Shown here in pieces: positions 42,310-55,100 of a DNA stretch of 64,000 nucleotides. Within the stretch, counting starts at the first letter, position 1, and every line of letters begins with the position of its first letter. This DNA comes from Mesostigma viride. Taxonomy: Eukaryota; Streptophyta; Mesostigmatophyceae; Mesostigmatales; Mesostigmataceae. The stretch is from positions 809,001 through 873,000 of the forward strand of contig RPFO01000448.1 of the NCBI GenBank assembly GCA_009746045.1, read 5' to 3'. A model generated the notes under the pieces. It was not told the DNA's origin. It saw only the letters and a list, made by a program, of their open reading frames with translations, and made no database searches. Both the position numbers and the translations under genes were made by a program.

Positions 42310-42490
42310 TCAGTGAATTGGATTGGAACATAACTCCGTTGGGAGTATATGTAGCACATATCCCTGCGAAGGGGCATATGGCTTTTAATACACTCTGGGC
42401 TACTTCCTGCAAGGGTAGGGTGTAAACTACACCTGCTCTGGATGCACTAAGTGCACCTGCACGTACACCACTATGACTATCCTAGCACCT
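42310..42490 (-). mobile_element. Type B LINE 3' end, decayed
   Basis: On the plus strand the order AACATAACTCCGTTGGGAG, GCACATATCCCTGCGAAGGGG, CTTTTAATACACTCTGGGCT, then a CACCTGCTCTGG word matches 481-620 and, for its first part, 61552-61580. The tail is largely degraded. Confidence 0.75.
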
Positions 42491-44385
42491 GACCATGCAG
42501 TGAACATTAGGTTTAGGGGTGAGACCCATGCATGCATGTGGTACATCGTCGAGGCAAGCAGAAATGGTATACTAATTAATTAATTAGTCTCGAAATAGTA
42601 TAGTTATGCAGAAATATATACAGTATAGAAAATGCTGCCTAGCACCGGGATCGCCAAAAAACGCGAAACTTCTATAGCTCAACTGCTCAAGCAAGGCTCG
42701 AACTAGGACCTCTGGCATAGATTCTGTGGCTATATGCATGGGTCTCCTGAGATCCGTAGGCATCCCAAGCTACAGTTCAACTGCATAAAAACTCATTATC
42801 GGATAGTTGTGCCAGCAATTTGGAAATTGTGCTGTACATACTGCGTGGGCTAGTGGTTCGTATACTACACACCTGTTGCATGCGCTACTTTTATATTGAA
42901 CTTTGCTGGCAGGGATTGATGTCATCCTGGCCCAGTACTTGTGAGGCAGCCAAGTCATGCATGGTTGAGTGCAACTAGTATTGTAGCGCAAGGCGGGGTG
43001 ATTACTCTAGTATTAGCAAGGGGAACATTACCAATAACGCCTCAACTTCTCAACAGTTCCGCCAACTGCCCTCAGCCCAGGTGTGGCAGCCCAGGTGGGC
43101 CAGGAATTCGAAGAAGATGAACAGCGCAGTAGGGAGATTAGTCCCCCTCCCGCGCTCAAGCCTAGGCGACACGGTCATCAGTACCTGCCTACTCGGACTT
43201 GAGCTGCTGCCAACACAGAAGCTGTTTTTTACAACTGCGACCAAAGGAGGGGCGGGGGGTATTCTAGAACAGGACCAACGTTACCAACGTTTATACCCAA
43301 CTTTTCAAGCGCTCTCACTTCTCTGGGCCATTAGCGACCCACATATCCACCTGTGGCGTTGATCTCTGCCGGCCGGCTGTACCTAGCCGTTGGTCAGTGC
43401 GGGCTCGGCATTACCTACGTGGAGATTTAATTACGGCTCGGCCTGTGGTCCATCTCACTCCTGGTAATGTACGCAATACCTGTCCGGTTCTATCATGGCG
43501 TCCCTAGTTTACACAGGCTCATACGGCACGCTGCTTGCCACCAAGCAAGCTTGGGCCTCCAAACCCGGGCATTGCCATCTTCGGTAATAATCCGGCCAAG
43601 ATACCGAACATCTTTGTAGGCGGGGCAGGGCTGTCCTAAGAAAGTGTCCCCCCACCTCATCCTCCGTCAACTTCAAGCTTCTTTGGCGTGGCTAAAATGA
43701 TATTTGACTCCTTCACATGGCCAGAGCTAACGTCACCGCAGAACTCTTGGTACTTAATACACAACGGAAGTGTTGTACAGCGAACGATTTCGGGCCTACG
43801 CTGATTGTCTATTGATATAACGAACGCAATATGCGCGTTAATTCAGCCCGAAAGCATTCGATTCGCCTACGGCAAGTCGTGCCATGCCAACCACACGCCA
43901 TTTCCCAAACTGGGCAAGAACAGCCACGTAACCAGCTCGGGAACTGTTGGGCACTGGGCTCCGGCTGGATCTGGTGCGTGGGTGGCTGGTGCAGTACGCA
44001 ATTGCGAGTTGCGACGTGCAGGCTTCTGCTGGAGGTCACGTGTCACGTCATGGCTCGGCGTATGCGCGTGGTGCCCGGGAATTTTGTGTGAGGTGTGTGT
44101 TCCCGCCATCTTTTAAGAAGTGGGTTTCCCGCGCGCGCACATATGAAGTACGGACTTTCCCGCTCCACCTTCTGTGCGTCGGCAACACGCGGAAAGCCAT
44201 CGCCATCGTTGGACTCGCTATCTTATTGCTGTCGAAGGATCGGACAATCAAAGCAGCAGATCACCCCTCTGCGAAGGCTACCGAGCCCTGTGAAATTGAG
44301 GTTAATTCGCGTTATCTAGCGGAGCAAGCTGCTGCAATTAAAAAGTACTTTTTGTCGTGGGAGATTGCTGTGCACACCGCCTGCG
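42491..44385. other. Intergenic, no supported gene; 5' flank of CDCA7-like gene
   Basis: Several frames of 60-180 codons are present (for example 43081-43362 and 43947-44360), but none shows a recognisable domain or start. An AATT tract lies at 42573-42587. About 42663-42715 contains a GCTCGAACTAGG word that recalls a tRNA-type B box, but no tRNA folds. The last few hundred bases before 44386 are presumably promoter and 5' UTR. Confidence 0.4.
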
Positions 44386-47300
44386 ATGAGTCAGAGCGAG
44401 TACGAGCAGATGAGGGAGGCCCGGATTCGGGAAAACCAGGAGCGGCTTCGCGATTTGAACATGCCAGTTTTAACACAGGCATTTCGGGCGATTAAACCTA
44501 GACCACCCATGCCTCCCAAATTGAAAGCAGAAGTTAAAAACGTCGCAGGAGAAGAAATTCGGCGCTCGTCACGCGTGGCTGGAGTACCTCCCGTTCGGTA
44601 CTCCGACGACGTGATTGAGCTGCAAGATAAATTAGATTGCTCAGAGAGTTTGCCGAGAAACGACGTCACTGTGCAGCGTGCGCCACGCGTCGGAGCCTGG
44701 GCTGGGCAAGCGAGCTATCAATTGCCGACTTTGTACATTGACGGGGTGGCCGTCGAGCGGGTACGTCGAAAGCGTGAGCATGATGGGCGCGCATTGACGA
44801 GTGTTTCCCGTCAGCCAAGTACAGTTGTTCCCAGGTGTCGTTCGGCATGTATACCCGTGTTCAGGACAATGTCTGTGCTTCCATTCGCGACGTTAAGGTA
44901 GAAATGTGCTCTCTGCAGTCCTCCAGCGCCCGAGGGCCCTGAATTGGGACTTATTCTTCCAAAAGACCTGTATGATTCCAAGAGAGGATGACATACCCAA
45001 CTCTCTGGAACTGTGTATTCCATAAGTTGCCATCATCCAAAGGTGGGCGGGTCCCGATTTAAGGCATGGCCCGTATATCTTTCTCTTTTATCTCGTTCGC
45101 AGGGCAAACCGCTTGCTTTGCCAATCTCCACAGGTGCGCATTACCTGCGATTCATTACGTGTCAACGCTTACCCTCAACAATGTAGAATGCGGAATAGAC
45201 TTGGTCAACACACAGTGAAAAGTGTTGCGCACTCAAAGTGTGTATCCTGTTTTCCGTGGCCAGTACACGGAAGTTTGGCCATGTTGCTTGCTGCGTGGGG
45301 AGCCAAGGGGCCCAGGCTGTACCATCTCTCTTAACAAGCCCTGCAGACAGTGCTTGCATGCAACTATCCAAGATCCCTATCTGATGCCAAGATCTTTGCC
45401 ATTAATCAACTGACAAAGTAGCTGCGTTTGCTCGCGTATGAACCATGCCTCTCCTGCGCGCTGTTTAGTGCCGCCACTTCAACTTGTTATTGCCACCACG
45501 GCAATAGCAAATCGCTTCATGGAAGGCAGCAGTGGTCATCAGCTTTCATTTGATTCAATAGACTAGCTAGGGGTAGGCCAACGGCGGGCCTAATAGCTCA
45601 CCATCATGAATGTTATGTTAATGCCTCCATCCCAACATAGGGAGACCTCTGGTGGGAGCTGCTGTCATGCTGGCACCTGCCCACCCCTTTATTCAGAAAT
45701 GGTTTCCCACGAAGAGAGAAAAGGGGAGTCTCTGGGGCCCCTTTCGTTGTCCAACAAACTGGGATGGAAAGCAATCTGGTGTTGTTGTGCTCCTCGACTC
45801 CCCGACGGGAGCACGTTACTAATCGATGAATTAATTAGTTCCCACGAAATCCGTTGTGGAAGGCAACTTTTGAGATCCCAAGATGGATAGCTCCATGCTG
45901 TTGGCAGCATAGGGACAGCCGACCAAAGAACAATCCATGCTCACTTGCCGCTGGCAGAATAGATGCCACCTGTCGTGTTGCTGCTGGCGGGACACCACCG
46001 CTGGGGTAGCGTGGCCAGGTCTGGACTGGTGTGGACAGTGTTGAGCCTCCAAATAGCAATATGAGCATATGCAGGATTACAGTGTTTTAGTGACATCATC
46101 TCCATAAATCAATGGCCCTTTCTTCAATTAATCTGCCAGACAGTCGCATATGTCACCCTCAAGAGCTATTGCTCGACTTCCCACACAGGGTCGCTCATGC
46201 ATGCCGTACCCACGTACTCATCTTTTCTAACCCTCCCATCTCGTCTCCCTTCTTGTCCTCTCTTTGCCTCGCTTGCCTACACCTCCCCTTGCCTCGAACC
46301 TACTCGCCTTTGGCTCTCTATCCTCGCCCCGCCTACACACCCTCTTGCCTTGTGTCAGAACAAGAGCTGCCACGTGTGCACCCAGTGCGACGCCTCATGG
46401 CGGGGCAACTTCCCCCCCCCCTTGGGCTGCTCCACTTGCCGCCTGGTCTGGTGCTCGCGCTGCCTCTTCCACATCAACGGCGCGGCCACGATGGAGGAGG
46501 TGGACTCGTGGATACAGGACAAGCAGGCCACGGGGAGGTACGGACGCAAGCATGCAGGATGATTGGGGGCCAGGGTTGCCAGCACTAGCTTGTACTCTGA
46601 TGTGCCCGGCTGCATGGGTTCACCCAGCCTCTAAGGTGCAGTTGCACTCCCCTTCTAAAGACCCACAGCAACTGAGTGGGCCTCGGTTCCTTTAGTTTAG
46701 GTACGTATTCCATGCTTAGTTCCATGTGTTTGTGTACTAGTAAATAGTTTTCACTTGGTACTGAAAGCATTAGCTGGCCCAATTGACAAAGTTTGGTGCA
46801 CCTTATGGTTTCTCTTCCCCAATGGATTGCTAGCTACCTCAGGGTCCGTGCTGCACTCTGCGGCTGCTGCCACGCTCGTTCATGGAAAAAAAGAGTTTGT
46901 GCTGCAACCAGTACATATCTGGTAGCTTGTTGGGACCATCGCACCAGGACCCCTCCACTTAGATGTTGGTGACGTGTAACAACCATCGCGTGTTCTGCGG
47001 CATGGCAAACATGCCGCTTCGGGCCGCAGAGCCCACATTGGATACTACTAGGTTGTATCACTAGGTAGGTTATTAGATAGGATTCCCCTGCTCCCACCCG
47101 CCATCCACTCATTGATCCATTTCTCCATCCCTTCCCTTGGGGAATTATGCCCACGTGACGCAGTCCCATGCTTTGATTAGTAAACAGGTACATTAGCACT
47201 ATATATGGGTTAGAAACTAACATGTGAGATGGCATACGCAATTATGATTATGGAACTGGTAGAGTGACCAGGAAGCCTGCTGTGTTCCTTTTTTAAAAAA

Positions 47301-47661
47301 ATGCTGGCCATCGCGCTACCTGGTAGTCTGCTTGGAAATCATCCCTTCTGTGCAACGTTCATAAAAGTATCAGGCATTATAGACAATTTGCTTCTCTGGG
47401 TTCAACAACTTGCTTCTTGGTCTATATGTGCTGCCCTGCACGTGTCTGTGTGGATACGATGATTCGCGCCATGCATGGCCTCCTTGCAGCTGGCGGTGCC
47501 TCAAGTGCCTAGGCATGTGCGCATGTGATGATGACTCTACTAAGGGCCTCTCAAAGATCGACCGGCATAAAGTGAGGGGTTGGGTGGGCGTGACAGGCGG
47601 TTTTGCCAGCCATCCTGCCCGCCGTGCCACCAAACGAACGCGCCTTTTACAGGAAGACTGA
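44386..47661 (+). CDS. CDCA7-like zf-4CXXC_R1 zinc-finger protein
   Basis: Four exons: 44386-44760, 44835-44897, 46359-46537 and 47490-47661, with GT-AG junctions and matching phases, giving 262 residues. The N-terminal Y-E-Q-M-R-E-A-R-I-R-E-N-Q-E-R-L then R-R-S-S-R-V-A-G-V-P-P-V-R-Y is the arrangement in plant zf-4CXXC_R1 proteins. Exon 3 has S-C-H-V-C-T-Q-C, G-C-S-T-C, W-C-S-R-C-L; exon 4 has W-R-C-L-K-C-L-G-M-C-A-C, completing the Cys-pair domain. The tail is G-G-F-A-S-H-P-A-R-R-A-T-K-R-T-R. Family members are nuclear; animal CDCA7 recruits the HELLS/DDM1 remodeler for DNA-methylation maintenance, and a similar role is inferred. The spacing in F-P-P-P-L-G-C-S-T-C is divergent from CDCA7, so metal binding may differ. 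Introns 2 and 3 hold LINE 3' ends. Confidence 0.8.
45714..45838 (+). mobile_element. 125-bp LINE 3' end with 10-bp target duplication
   Basis: TTCCCACGAA at 45704-45713 is repeated at 45839-45848. The insert ends with hairpin GTGCTCC...GGGAGCAC (45787-45814) and tail GAATTAATTAG. Being only 125 bp, it is a severely 5'-truncated copy, in intron 2 of the CDCA7-like gene. Confidence 0.8.
46930..47185 (+). mobile_element. Type A LINE 3' end, decayed
   Basis: Contains GCCCACATTGGATACTACTAG, pyrimidine-rich CCATCCACTC/CCATCCCTTCCC and ends in CACGTGACGCAGTCCCATG, a mutated version of the type A hairpin. The order agrees with 16500-16664. It lies in intron 3 of the CDCA7-like gene. Confidence 0.55.
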
Positions 47662-49189
47662 TGCCCAGTGCCAGAATTTTATGAAAGATGGGCCGAGAGT
47701 AACTTGCATGCGTGTGCATGCCGTACCCTGGATTTCAGGTGCCCGCAGGAAAATGCTGGGATTGGGAACTACCATACCGTGCACCAATTCTTTAGTTGGT
47801 GTACTGCCTGCAATCTGGAGATCTATGTCATGTACCTCTCAAGCTAGATGCAGTTTAAAAGCGGATGATCACAAATATTTCAAGAATTTAGACACAACTG
47901 TATCCTTGCACACACCTGGCGGGAACCTGTGCCATGCACACCACGAGGGCAGCACATGCGTGATTACCATCAACAGGTCATAATTTGGAACCGGCCTCCT
48001 TGGTCGTGAGAGAAGGATGGGTGTCTCCGCCCCGTTCTTGTTGTGTAGCAGTCAGGGATGCATGGCGAGCACTATGAACCTTAATTTGAATATTTTGCTC
48101 CGTGACTGCCCAATTAACGGCCGGGAGCGCGGATAATCTAAATAATTTGGTCTATGGAACCAACTTTATGCACCAATTGCATTGCTAGCACCAATTGCAT
48201 GGGAGCTAGGGCCATGGTGCAGAGCGAGACGCCATGCTTGTAACCCAAGGTTATATCCCGCTTGTGCATTTTATAGTTCGACATATACTTGGCCTCTATA
48301 ACTTTGCAGATATGACAGCACATTAATTCTCTTGGCATTGGTGTGGTATAAGTGCATGGTTCCTCTTGTTGGCATGCATGCAACTGATGCCTTGCACGTA
48401 CAATCACCTGGCGCCATGAAACTGTCGTAGGTGCAGGCAAGTACTACAGTTGCAAGATGTTCTTGGAATAAATTATCACTAGCTACGTGTAAATTTGATT
48501 ATTCAATTAATCATTAACATCTAGATAATTTACAGCGGACAGGCAGTCCACTCAATTCAATTCATAATCACTTACTCATATAAGAGAAACTAATATGCTA
48601 TGAAAAAAAGCCCGCTGCATGATATGCCACGCAGCCATTAACGATATCGCCCCCATTGAGTACAGGAACGAGAAACTAGCGCCGATAAACAATATATGCC
48701 ACAGTGTCACGCACATCATGTGGCAGCGACCGATCCATTCAAGCCCCTGAACATGGGCAATGACAGATACCGATCACATCATAAACACATTGCCATCCTT
48801 GGGCATCGTGCCGTGTACATGTACCCGCCAAGCTGATGCTCGGGCAGACCCTGGTGAGTAAAGACATCTGACACCAGCAGCGTGTGTCCACACGATACAT
48901 CATGTGCACTTACGGCCTGCCAGCACTGAGGTGCTTTCCGGATAATTTAAGATGACTGTACATAGCATGGCAAGGCAATGGATGCTAGAAGGAAGACAAA
49001 AGACAAGCCAGCATGACTGGCTGCTATATAGAAGCCCTCTAAAGGCACGCACTGGAAACTGATACCAACATTCTGTACAAAAAATTGGCAAGTCTCGACA
49101 CTAGCTGGGCACAACTCTCAGCCGGCTTATAAAACACGTTGGCGTCCACTACTAGTTGCCTACGCAACGTGTGCATACGCGGCAAATTT
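47662..49189. other. Intergenic between convergent genes
   Basis: No gene, tRNA or obvious repeat is supported. It must hold the 3' UTRs of the CDCA7-like gene (plus) and the secreted-protein gene (minus). Confidence 0.5.
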
Positions 49190-52100
49190 TCACGCCGCTG
49201 CCTCGCAGACGTCGGTTACTTCATTGCAGACCTCACCGAACCGACACAGCATGATGTCCGGTTCATTGACGCACTGCCCGTCGCGGCACTTGTCGAGCGT
49301 GCAGAACTGGCCGTCATTGCAATCTGTGTCCCCAGAACACGCTGCCGTGACTGCGAAATGCACAGGGGATACACAGTTGGGGTGAAGGTATGCATCCATC
49401 AAGGGCACGCATCCAGCAGCAACACGCATTCAGCAAGCAATGGTACAGTCAGCTCAACGAGTCTCCATTGTGACGGGGTAACGGGCGAGCTACCGGCACG
49501 GTCGGGCTTTTCCATAATAGGAAAACAAAAAAAGAACGAGATGCATGCTCCGCTGACAATTACCCCGGGTGGCGTGCAGGGTTCAGGGTTCCGACTCACT
49601 CAAACATGGTGTCTGTACACTTAGGGGTGGAACACCCAGATCCTGCAAGCAAATCACCAATGATGACAGAAAACTACCCTCCTGACCAGATCGCGTATGC
49701 CACCTGCCTGCCAGTGAGATCTAACCCCAAGTGCTTAGTGACCCTCAGTACTACATCGTAAGGTCCCAGTAGCATTCAGAGTCCGTGCCAACATGGGCGC
49801 CACTAGTCAAGCCATGCATCGGGCAGCCGCCATGGCTCGCCATGCAGCCTACCTCGGCAGCCGGGGAAGCGCACGGACGCAATGTACGTGGCCGACCGCG
49901 AGGTTGACGTCTGCCAGGGACCCAAGTGGTAAAAGCTGCAGCCGTCGCGCGGGTCGACCGCCATGACGCTGCGGCCGCCAAACGAGGAGCTGGTCGCGTT
50001 GGTCGTGCCGGCAATCAGCAGCGTCTCCGGGCTGGACATAGTGCCCGGGGGGGTGGTCGCCGTCCGGCCCGTGTAGTACAGGCTCGGGTAGATTGTCCGG
50101 GTGGCATCGAGGCCCGAGTAGCCCACAACGATGTTGTTGGAACGGTCCATCGCGGCCGCGGGCAGCCACGCGTGCCTGCCCTCGGGCGCCAGGATGCCGT
50201 CCTGGTGCTTTGCCCAGGCACCCGGCACGCTAGCGAGGGAGAGGTTGCGGCGGAGCTCCACCCACATGACCGCGGCCTGCATAGGGGAAGCCAATGAGAA
50301 GCACGCAGATGATGGTTGGGGGTGAAGTGTCATGGTAAAAACCAGACGTGAGTCAGCGTGCAGGTGACAGCGTGAAAACTGGGAGGTGACATGCCTGTAT
50401 GCAACCAAGGTAGGTAGGGGGGGGCGGGGGGGGGGGGGAGGGGACAACATGGTAAAATTGGCTAAAATTGGGCCCTGTGTCAGCATATGGGTGAGAGCGT
50501 TGCAGATGACAGCAAGCCATGGGAAGTGGCATGCCTGTATGTAAGCAAGGTAGGGGGTGGGCTTGCATTGCATCAACACAACCATGGGTTAACAAACCAG
50601 TCCGCCCGCTACAATTGGCCGGGTGTGTCAAACAGGTTAGTAAAATGCTTCAAGTTCCCAAGGAGTCCGCGCCAGGCAGCAAGCGTACGCGCGGCCGACC
50701 GCACACTCACCCTGCCGTTGCCGCCATCCACAGTGAACGTCGCAAGCAGCGAGTCGTGGCTGGCAAAGCTGCGGAAACCCGCCCGGCGTGTCATGCTCTG
50801 GTGGTACGTGTTCAGCAGGACCGCCGACCCCGGCTGCGCGAGGCACGCCGCGTCCTGGGCGCTGTTGCAGACGCTAGCACTGAACTCCTGGACCCTCACG
50901 TCGGCCACGAGGGTAACACTGGCTGCCTCCACACTGCCAAAGCTGGGGCAGAACTGCCAGACCTCGATCGAGTCACCTGTGCTGTCCGGGGAACCCACGT
51001 GGAGCTCGTCGTCCACTGGTCGGACGAAGAAGCCGCACGACACATCCTGCCGGGTGAACCCACCCAGGTGCCCCGGCATGAGTCCCTGACGGAGGTACCC
51101 TGGCAGCGCGGGCGCCACCACCCTGACAACCGGATCCAGGGTGTTGGAGCTTAGCAGCTTGACGCGGTTGATCGCGTGCACCGCGGGCGGGTCCTCGTAA
51201 GTCGCAAAGTAGTACCCGTCAGGCATGACCGTGAAGGCCATGTCCCCAGGGTCTGCCGCCAGGGGGATTGCAAACCCGCGGTAGAGCAGGCCGTAGGGGA
51301 TGCCGGAGAGGGAGAAGAGCATGCACAGGAAATAGGCGCCGCTGGTGCCGTTGCGCGCCACCTCCATGATCAGCCAACGGTCGGCCAGGTGGTCGTAGAC
51401 AACGTTGGGCGCGCCAACAAACGGGCCCGTCCGGCAGATGGTGTTGGAGCGGTGGAACTGGGTCAAAAAGGACTGCTTGACCGGCAGCCAGGGCTCCTTG
51501 ACGTACACGCGGTAGATTGCGCGGTTGAACTGCGATCGGACGATCGTGATGAGGTGGTCGGGCCCGACCGCGACCATGGGGGAGGGGGGCACCCCGCCCT
51601 GGCCACGCTCGCTGTACTTGAACGAGGGGGTGTCCAGCACAGGGCCCGCTGTAGCAGGGAGAAAGGGGGGAGGCAGATGTTTGTTCCAGGTGTTTGCCGG
51701 GCGGGCCCACACCACAGGAGCACAAGGGGGGGGAATAATGCGTCAATTTGTTCCCACCATTCAGAACCGGATGTTCATTCAACCCTTGCGAGCGATGAGG
51801 GGGCATGAAAGCAGGGAACGTTGCCGTGGCAATGTGAATGAAGAATCCAGAGAACTTTGCCAGCAGCCGCTGGGGTGTGCCGACTAGAAAGAACCAACCA
51901 GGAACTGTACTTCAAAGCCTGTGCATAGCCCATGCACCTTCCATACGCCATCTGTGGTGATGCATGTTCGCAGCGCAGCGCCGGCTATTGCAGGACATGA
52001 GGGAGTCAAGAACGGTGGTCCATGGCTACCACTTTTCACAGCCCATCCAATTCAAGAGGGCACCTACAGGGCAACAATGGCACCTTGCGCACCAATCCGT

Positions 52101-55100
52101 CAATCTGACGGCGCAACAAGCACGACATGGAATAAAATCAGGGGTTCCGGGGCATGGTGGATGGATTACAAGGCAGCATCATACGGCAACATGTTGTAGC
52201 TATCAACCGCCTGGTACAAGGCCGATTCATCGTCCACACTGAAGAAACGTGCAAATGGGGCAAATAAAAAAATGAAGCCAGCAAACTGTTACTCACCCAT
52301 TAAGGCCTTGAGCTCTGCCACCCCTTTGCGCAGGTCCGGAGAACTGGACGAGTTGGTCCCTGTGCACTCGGCCATGGCCGCCAAGTATGTGTCCAGGGGG
52401 CACTCGTTGACAAACAAGGAGCGGCACACTGCCAGGATCTCCACATTGAGCTGCCCCGTGTCTGGGTTTCGGGAGGTTTGGAACATGCTGAGCAAGCGGC
52501 CGAGACAAGGACAGCAGGGCCGGTCGAACGGGCCAACGCCACAGCTGGAGGAAGGGCAGCTGGTAGAGTCTTCTTCCAGGTAGCTCGGGAACTGGCAGGG
52601 CTGTTCCTGGGAGAGAGCGATGATTAAGTCAAAGTAGAGTTTGTCGCCGGCCTCCACGCACTCAGCAGGCAGTGGTGGGGACTGGGGCGGGGGCGGCGAT
52701 GGTGGAGGGGAAGGTGGGGGTGGAGTCGATGGGGAGGGTGGAGGCGAAGGGGATGGTGGCGGGGGGGACGGCGGTGGCTGGGGCACTGGTGGAGGAGGTG
52801 GTTGTTCTGCGGAAAGCAACGCAGTCATGGTGAACCAGACGATCAGCACGGGAGCGCGCCAGGTGTCAGGAAGGGAGGACGAGAGGAAGGAAAGGGACCG
52901 AGAGGAGGCAGGGAGAAAGGTAGGGAGGGGAGGGGAGGGGAGGAAGGAAGAGGCCTGAAAGATAATGAACCTGAAGACGAGTAAGGCCACAACACGTATA
53001 ATGGCATTAACAGGCAAAGGCTGAGGAATGATATATATATTCTCCCAGTTATCGGGTTTTTCCTTATGTTGCATGCCTCTCTCACCTCCGTAATCTATCA
53101 TTCTCAATGAATATATATATATATATGATAGGTGTGCTATACATGGTTGAAAATACAAGCCGTTACCGCAGCTGCGCTTGGTTCCCCTTTGCCCACTAGA
53201 GGAAACAGGGCCACACATCATGGAATGCCCACTAGAGGAAACAGGGCCACACATCATGGAATGCCCACTAGAGAAAACAGGGCCACACATCATGGAATGC
53301 CCACTAGAGGAAACAGGGCCACACATCATGGAATGCCCACTAGAGGAAACAGGGCCACACATCATGGAATGCCCACTAGAGAAAACAGGGCCACACATCA
53401 TGGAATGCCCACTAGAGAAAACAGGGCCACACATCATGGAATGCCCACTAGAGGAAACAGGGCCACACATCATGGAATGCCCACTAGAGGAAACAGGGCC
53501 ACACATCATGGAATGCCCACTAGAGGAAACAGGGCCACACATCATGGAATGCCCACTAGAGGAAACAGGGCCACACATCATGGAATGCCCACTAGAGAAA
53601 ACAGGGCCACACATCATGGAATGCCCACTAGAGGAAACAGGGCCACACATCATGGAATGCCCACTAGAGGAAACAGGGCCACACATCATGGAATGCCCAC
53701 TAGAGGAAACAGGGCCACACATCATGGAATGCCCACTAGAGGAAACAGGGCCACACATCATGGAATGCCCACTAGAGGAAACAGGGCCACACATCATGGA
53801 ATGCAGCATGAAGTCAGGACACTATCTCGGGTCATAGAGGCGTGCGAAAGCTGCGATGTGTTTTAGAAACTATCTCAGAGGTATGCAAAGACTTTGATGG
53901 TTTAGAAACTCACAATCCTAGATGCACGCAACGTCTTTGATGTACGGATTAACCAAGGACCATGCAGGACCAATCAATGCAGGGATCCCACAAGGCAAAG
54001 TGCTCGTTGTTTCATGCAACCATAAGCATGCCCAAACTGCTAACCAAAGTGCTGATATGTTGACATAATATTAAGCATGCCCACATGGGTGCACCATGCG
54101 ACGACGACCCACCTGGGGGCGGGGAAGGCGACGGAGGTGGGGGTGGGCTGCTTGGGGTTGGGGGTGGGGGGGAGGGGGAGGGGAAGGCGGCAGAGGTGGG
54201 GGTGGGCTGCTTGGGGTTGGGGGTGGGGGGGAGGGGGGAGGGGAAGGCGGCGGAGGTGGGGGTGGGCTGCTTGGGGTTGGGGGTGGGGGGGAGGGGGGAG
54301 GGGAAGGCGGCGGAGGTGGGGGTGGGCTGCTTGGGGTTGGGGGTGGGGGGGAGGGGGGAGGGGAAGGCGGCGGAGGTGGGGGTGGGCTGCTTGGGGTTGG
54401 GGGTGGGGGGAGGGGGGAGGGGAAGGCGGCGGAGGTGGGGGTGGGCTGCTTGGGGTTGGGGGTGGGGGGGAGGGGGGAGGGGAAGGCGGCGGAGGTGGGG
54501 GTGGGCTGCTTGGGTTTGGGGGTGGGGGGGAGGGGGGAGGGGAAGGCGGCGGAGGTGGGGGTGGGCTGCTTGGGTTTGGGGGTGGGGGGAGGGGGGAGGG
54601 GAAGGCGGCGGAGGTGGGGGTGGGCTGCTTGGGTTTGGGGGTGGGGGGGAGGGGGGAGGGGAAGGCGGCGGAGGTGGGGGTGGGCTGCTTGGGTTTGGGG
54701 GTGGGGGGAGGGGGGAGGGGAAGGCGGCGGAGGTGAGGGTGGGCTGCTTGGGGTTGGGGGTGGGGGGGAGGGGGAGGGGAAGGCGGCGGAGGTGGGGGTG
54801 GGCTGCTTGGGTTTGGGGGTGGGGGGGAGGGGGGAGGGGAAGGCGGCGGAGGTGGGGGTGGGCTGCTTGGGTTTGGGGGTGGGGGGGAGGGGGGAGGAGA
54901 AGGCTGCGGTGGTGGGGGCGAAGGTGAGGGCGGGGAAGGTGGGGGCGGGGGGGGGCTGGGAAAGGGTGGGGGCGGGCTCGCCAACGCTGGCGGTGGGAAG
55001 GGCACGCCCACGGCGACGAACAGGTCGTTGATCCTGGACGAGAAACCGCACTGTGCGGCATAATCCACAAAGACGGACACAGGGCACCCCGCGATGGTGT

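Noticed and set aside
42663-42715. tRNA gene or tRNA-derived SINE
   Set aside because: A B-box-like GTTCGAGCC (minus) is present, but no A box at proper spacing and no cloverleaf could be drawn.
43947-44495. 182-codon plus-strand frame upstream of the CDCA7-like gene
   Set aside because: No domain similarity, overlaps the CDCA7-like start in another frame; more likely 5' flank.
53132-53866. CRISPR-like 36-bp repeats
   Set aside because: The units abut with no spacers and the context is a eukaryotic intron; it is a minisatellite. The same holds for the 41-bp (26782-27692) and 30-bp (35681-35980) arrays.
54077-55031. Gly-rich plus-strand proteins of 219-311 codons
   Set aside because: They are the reverse strand of the Pro-rich exon 6 of the minus-strand gene.
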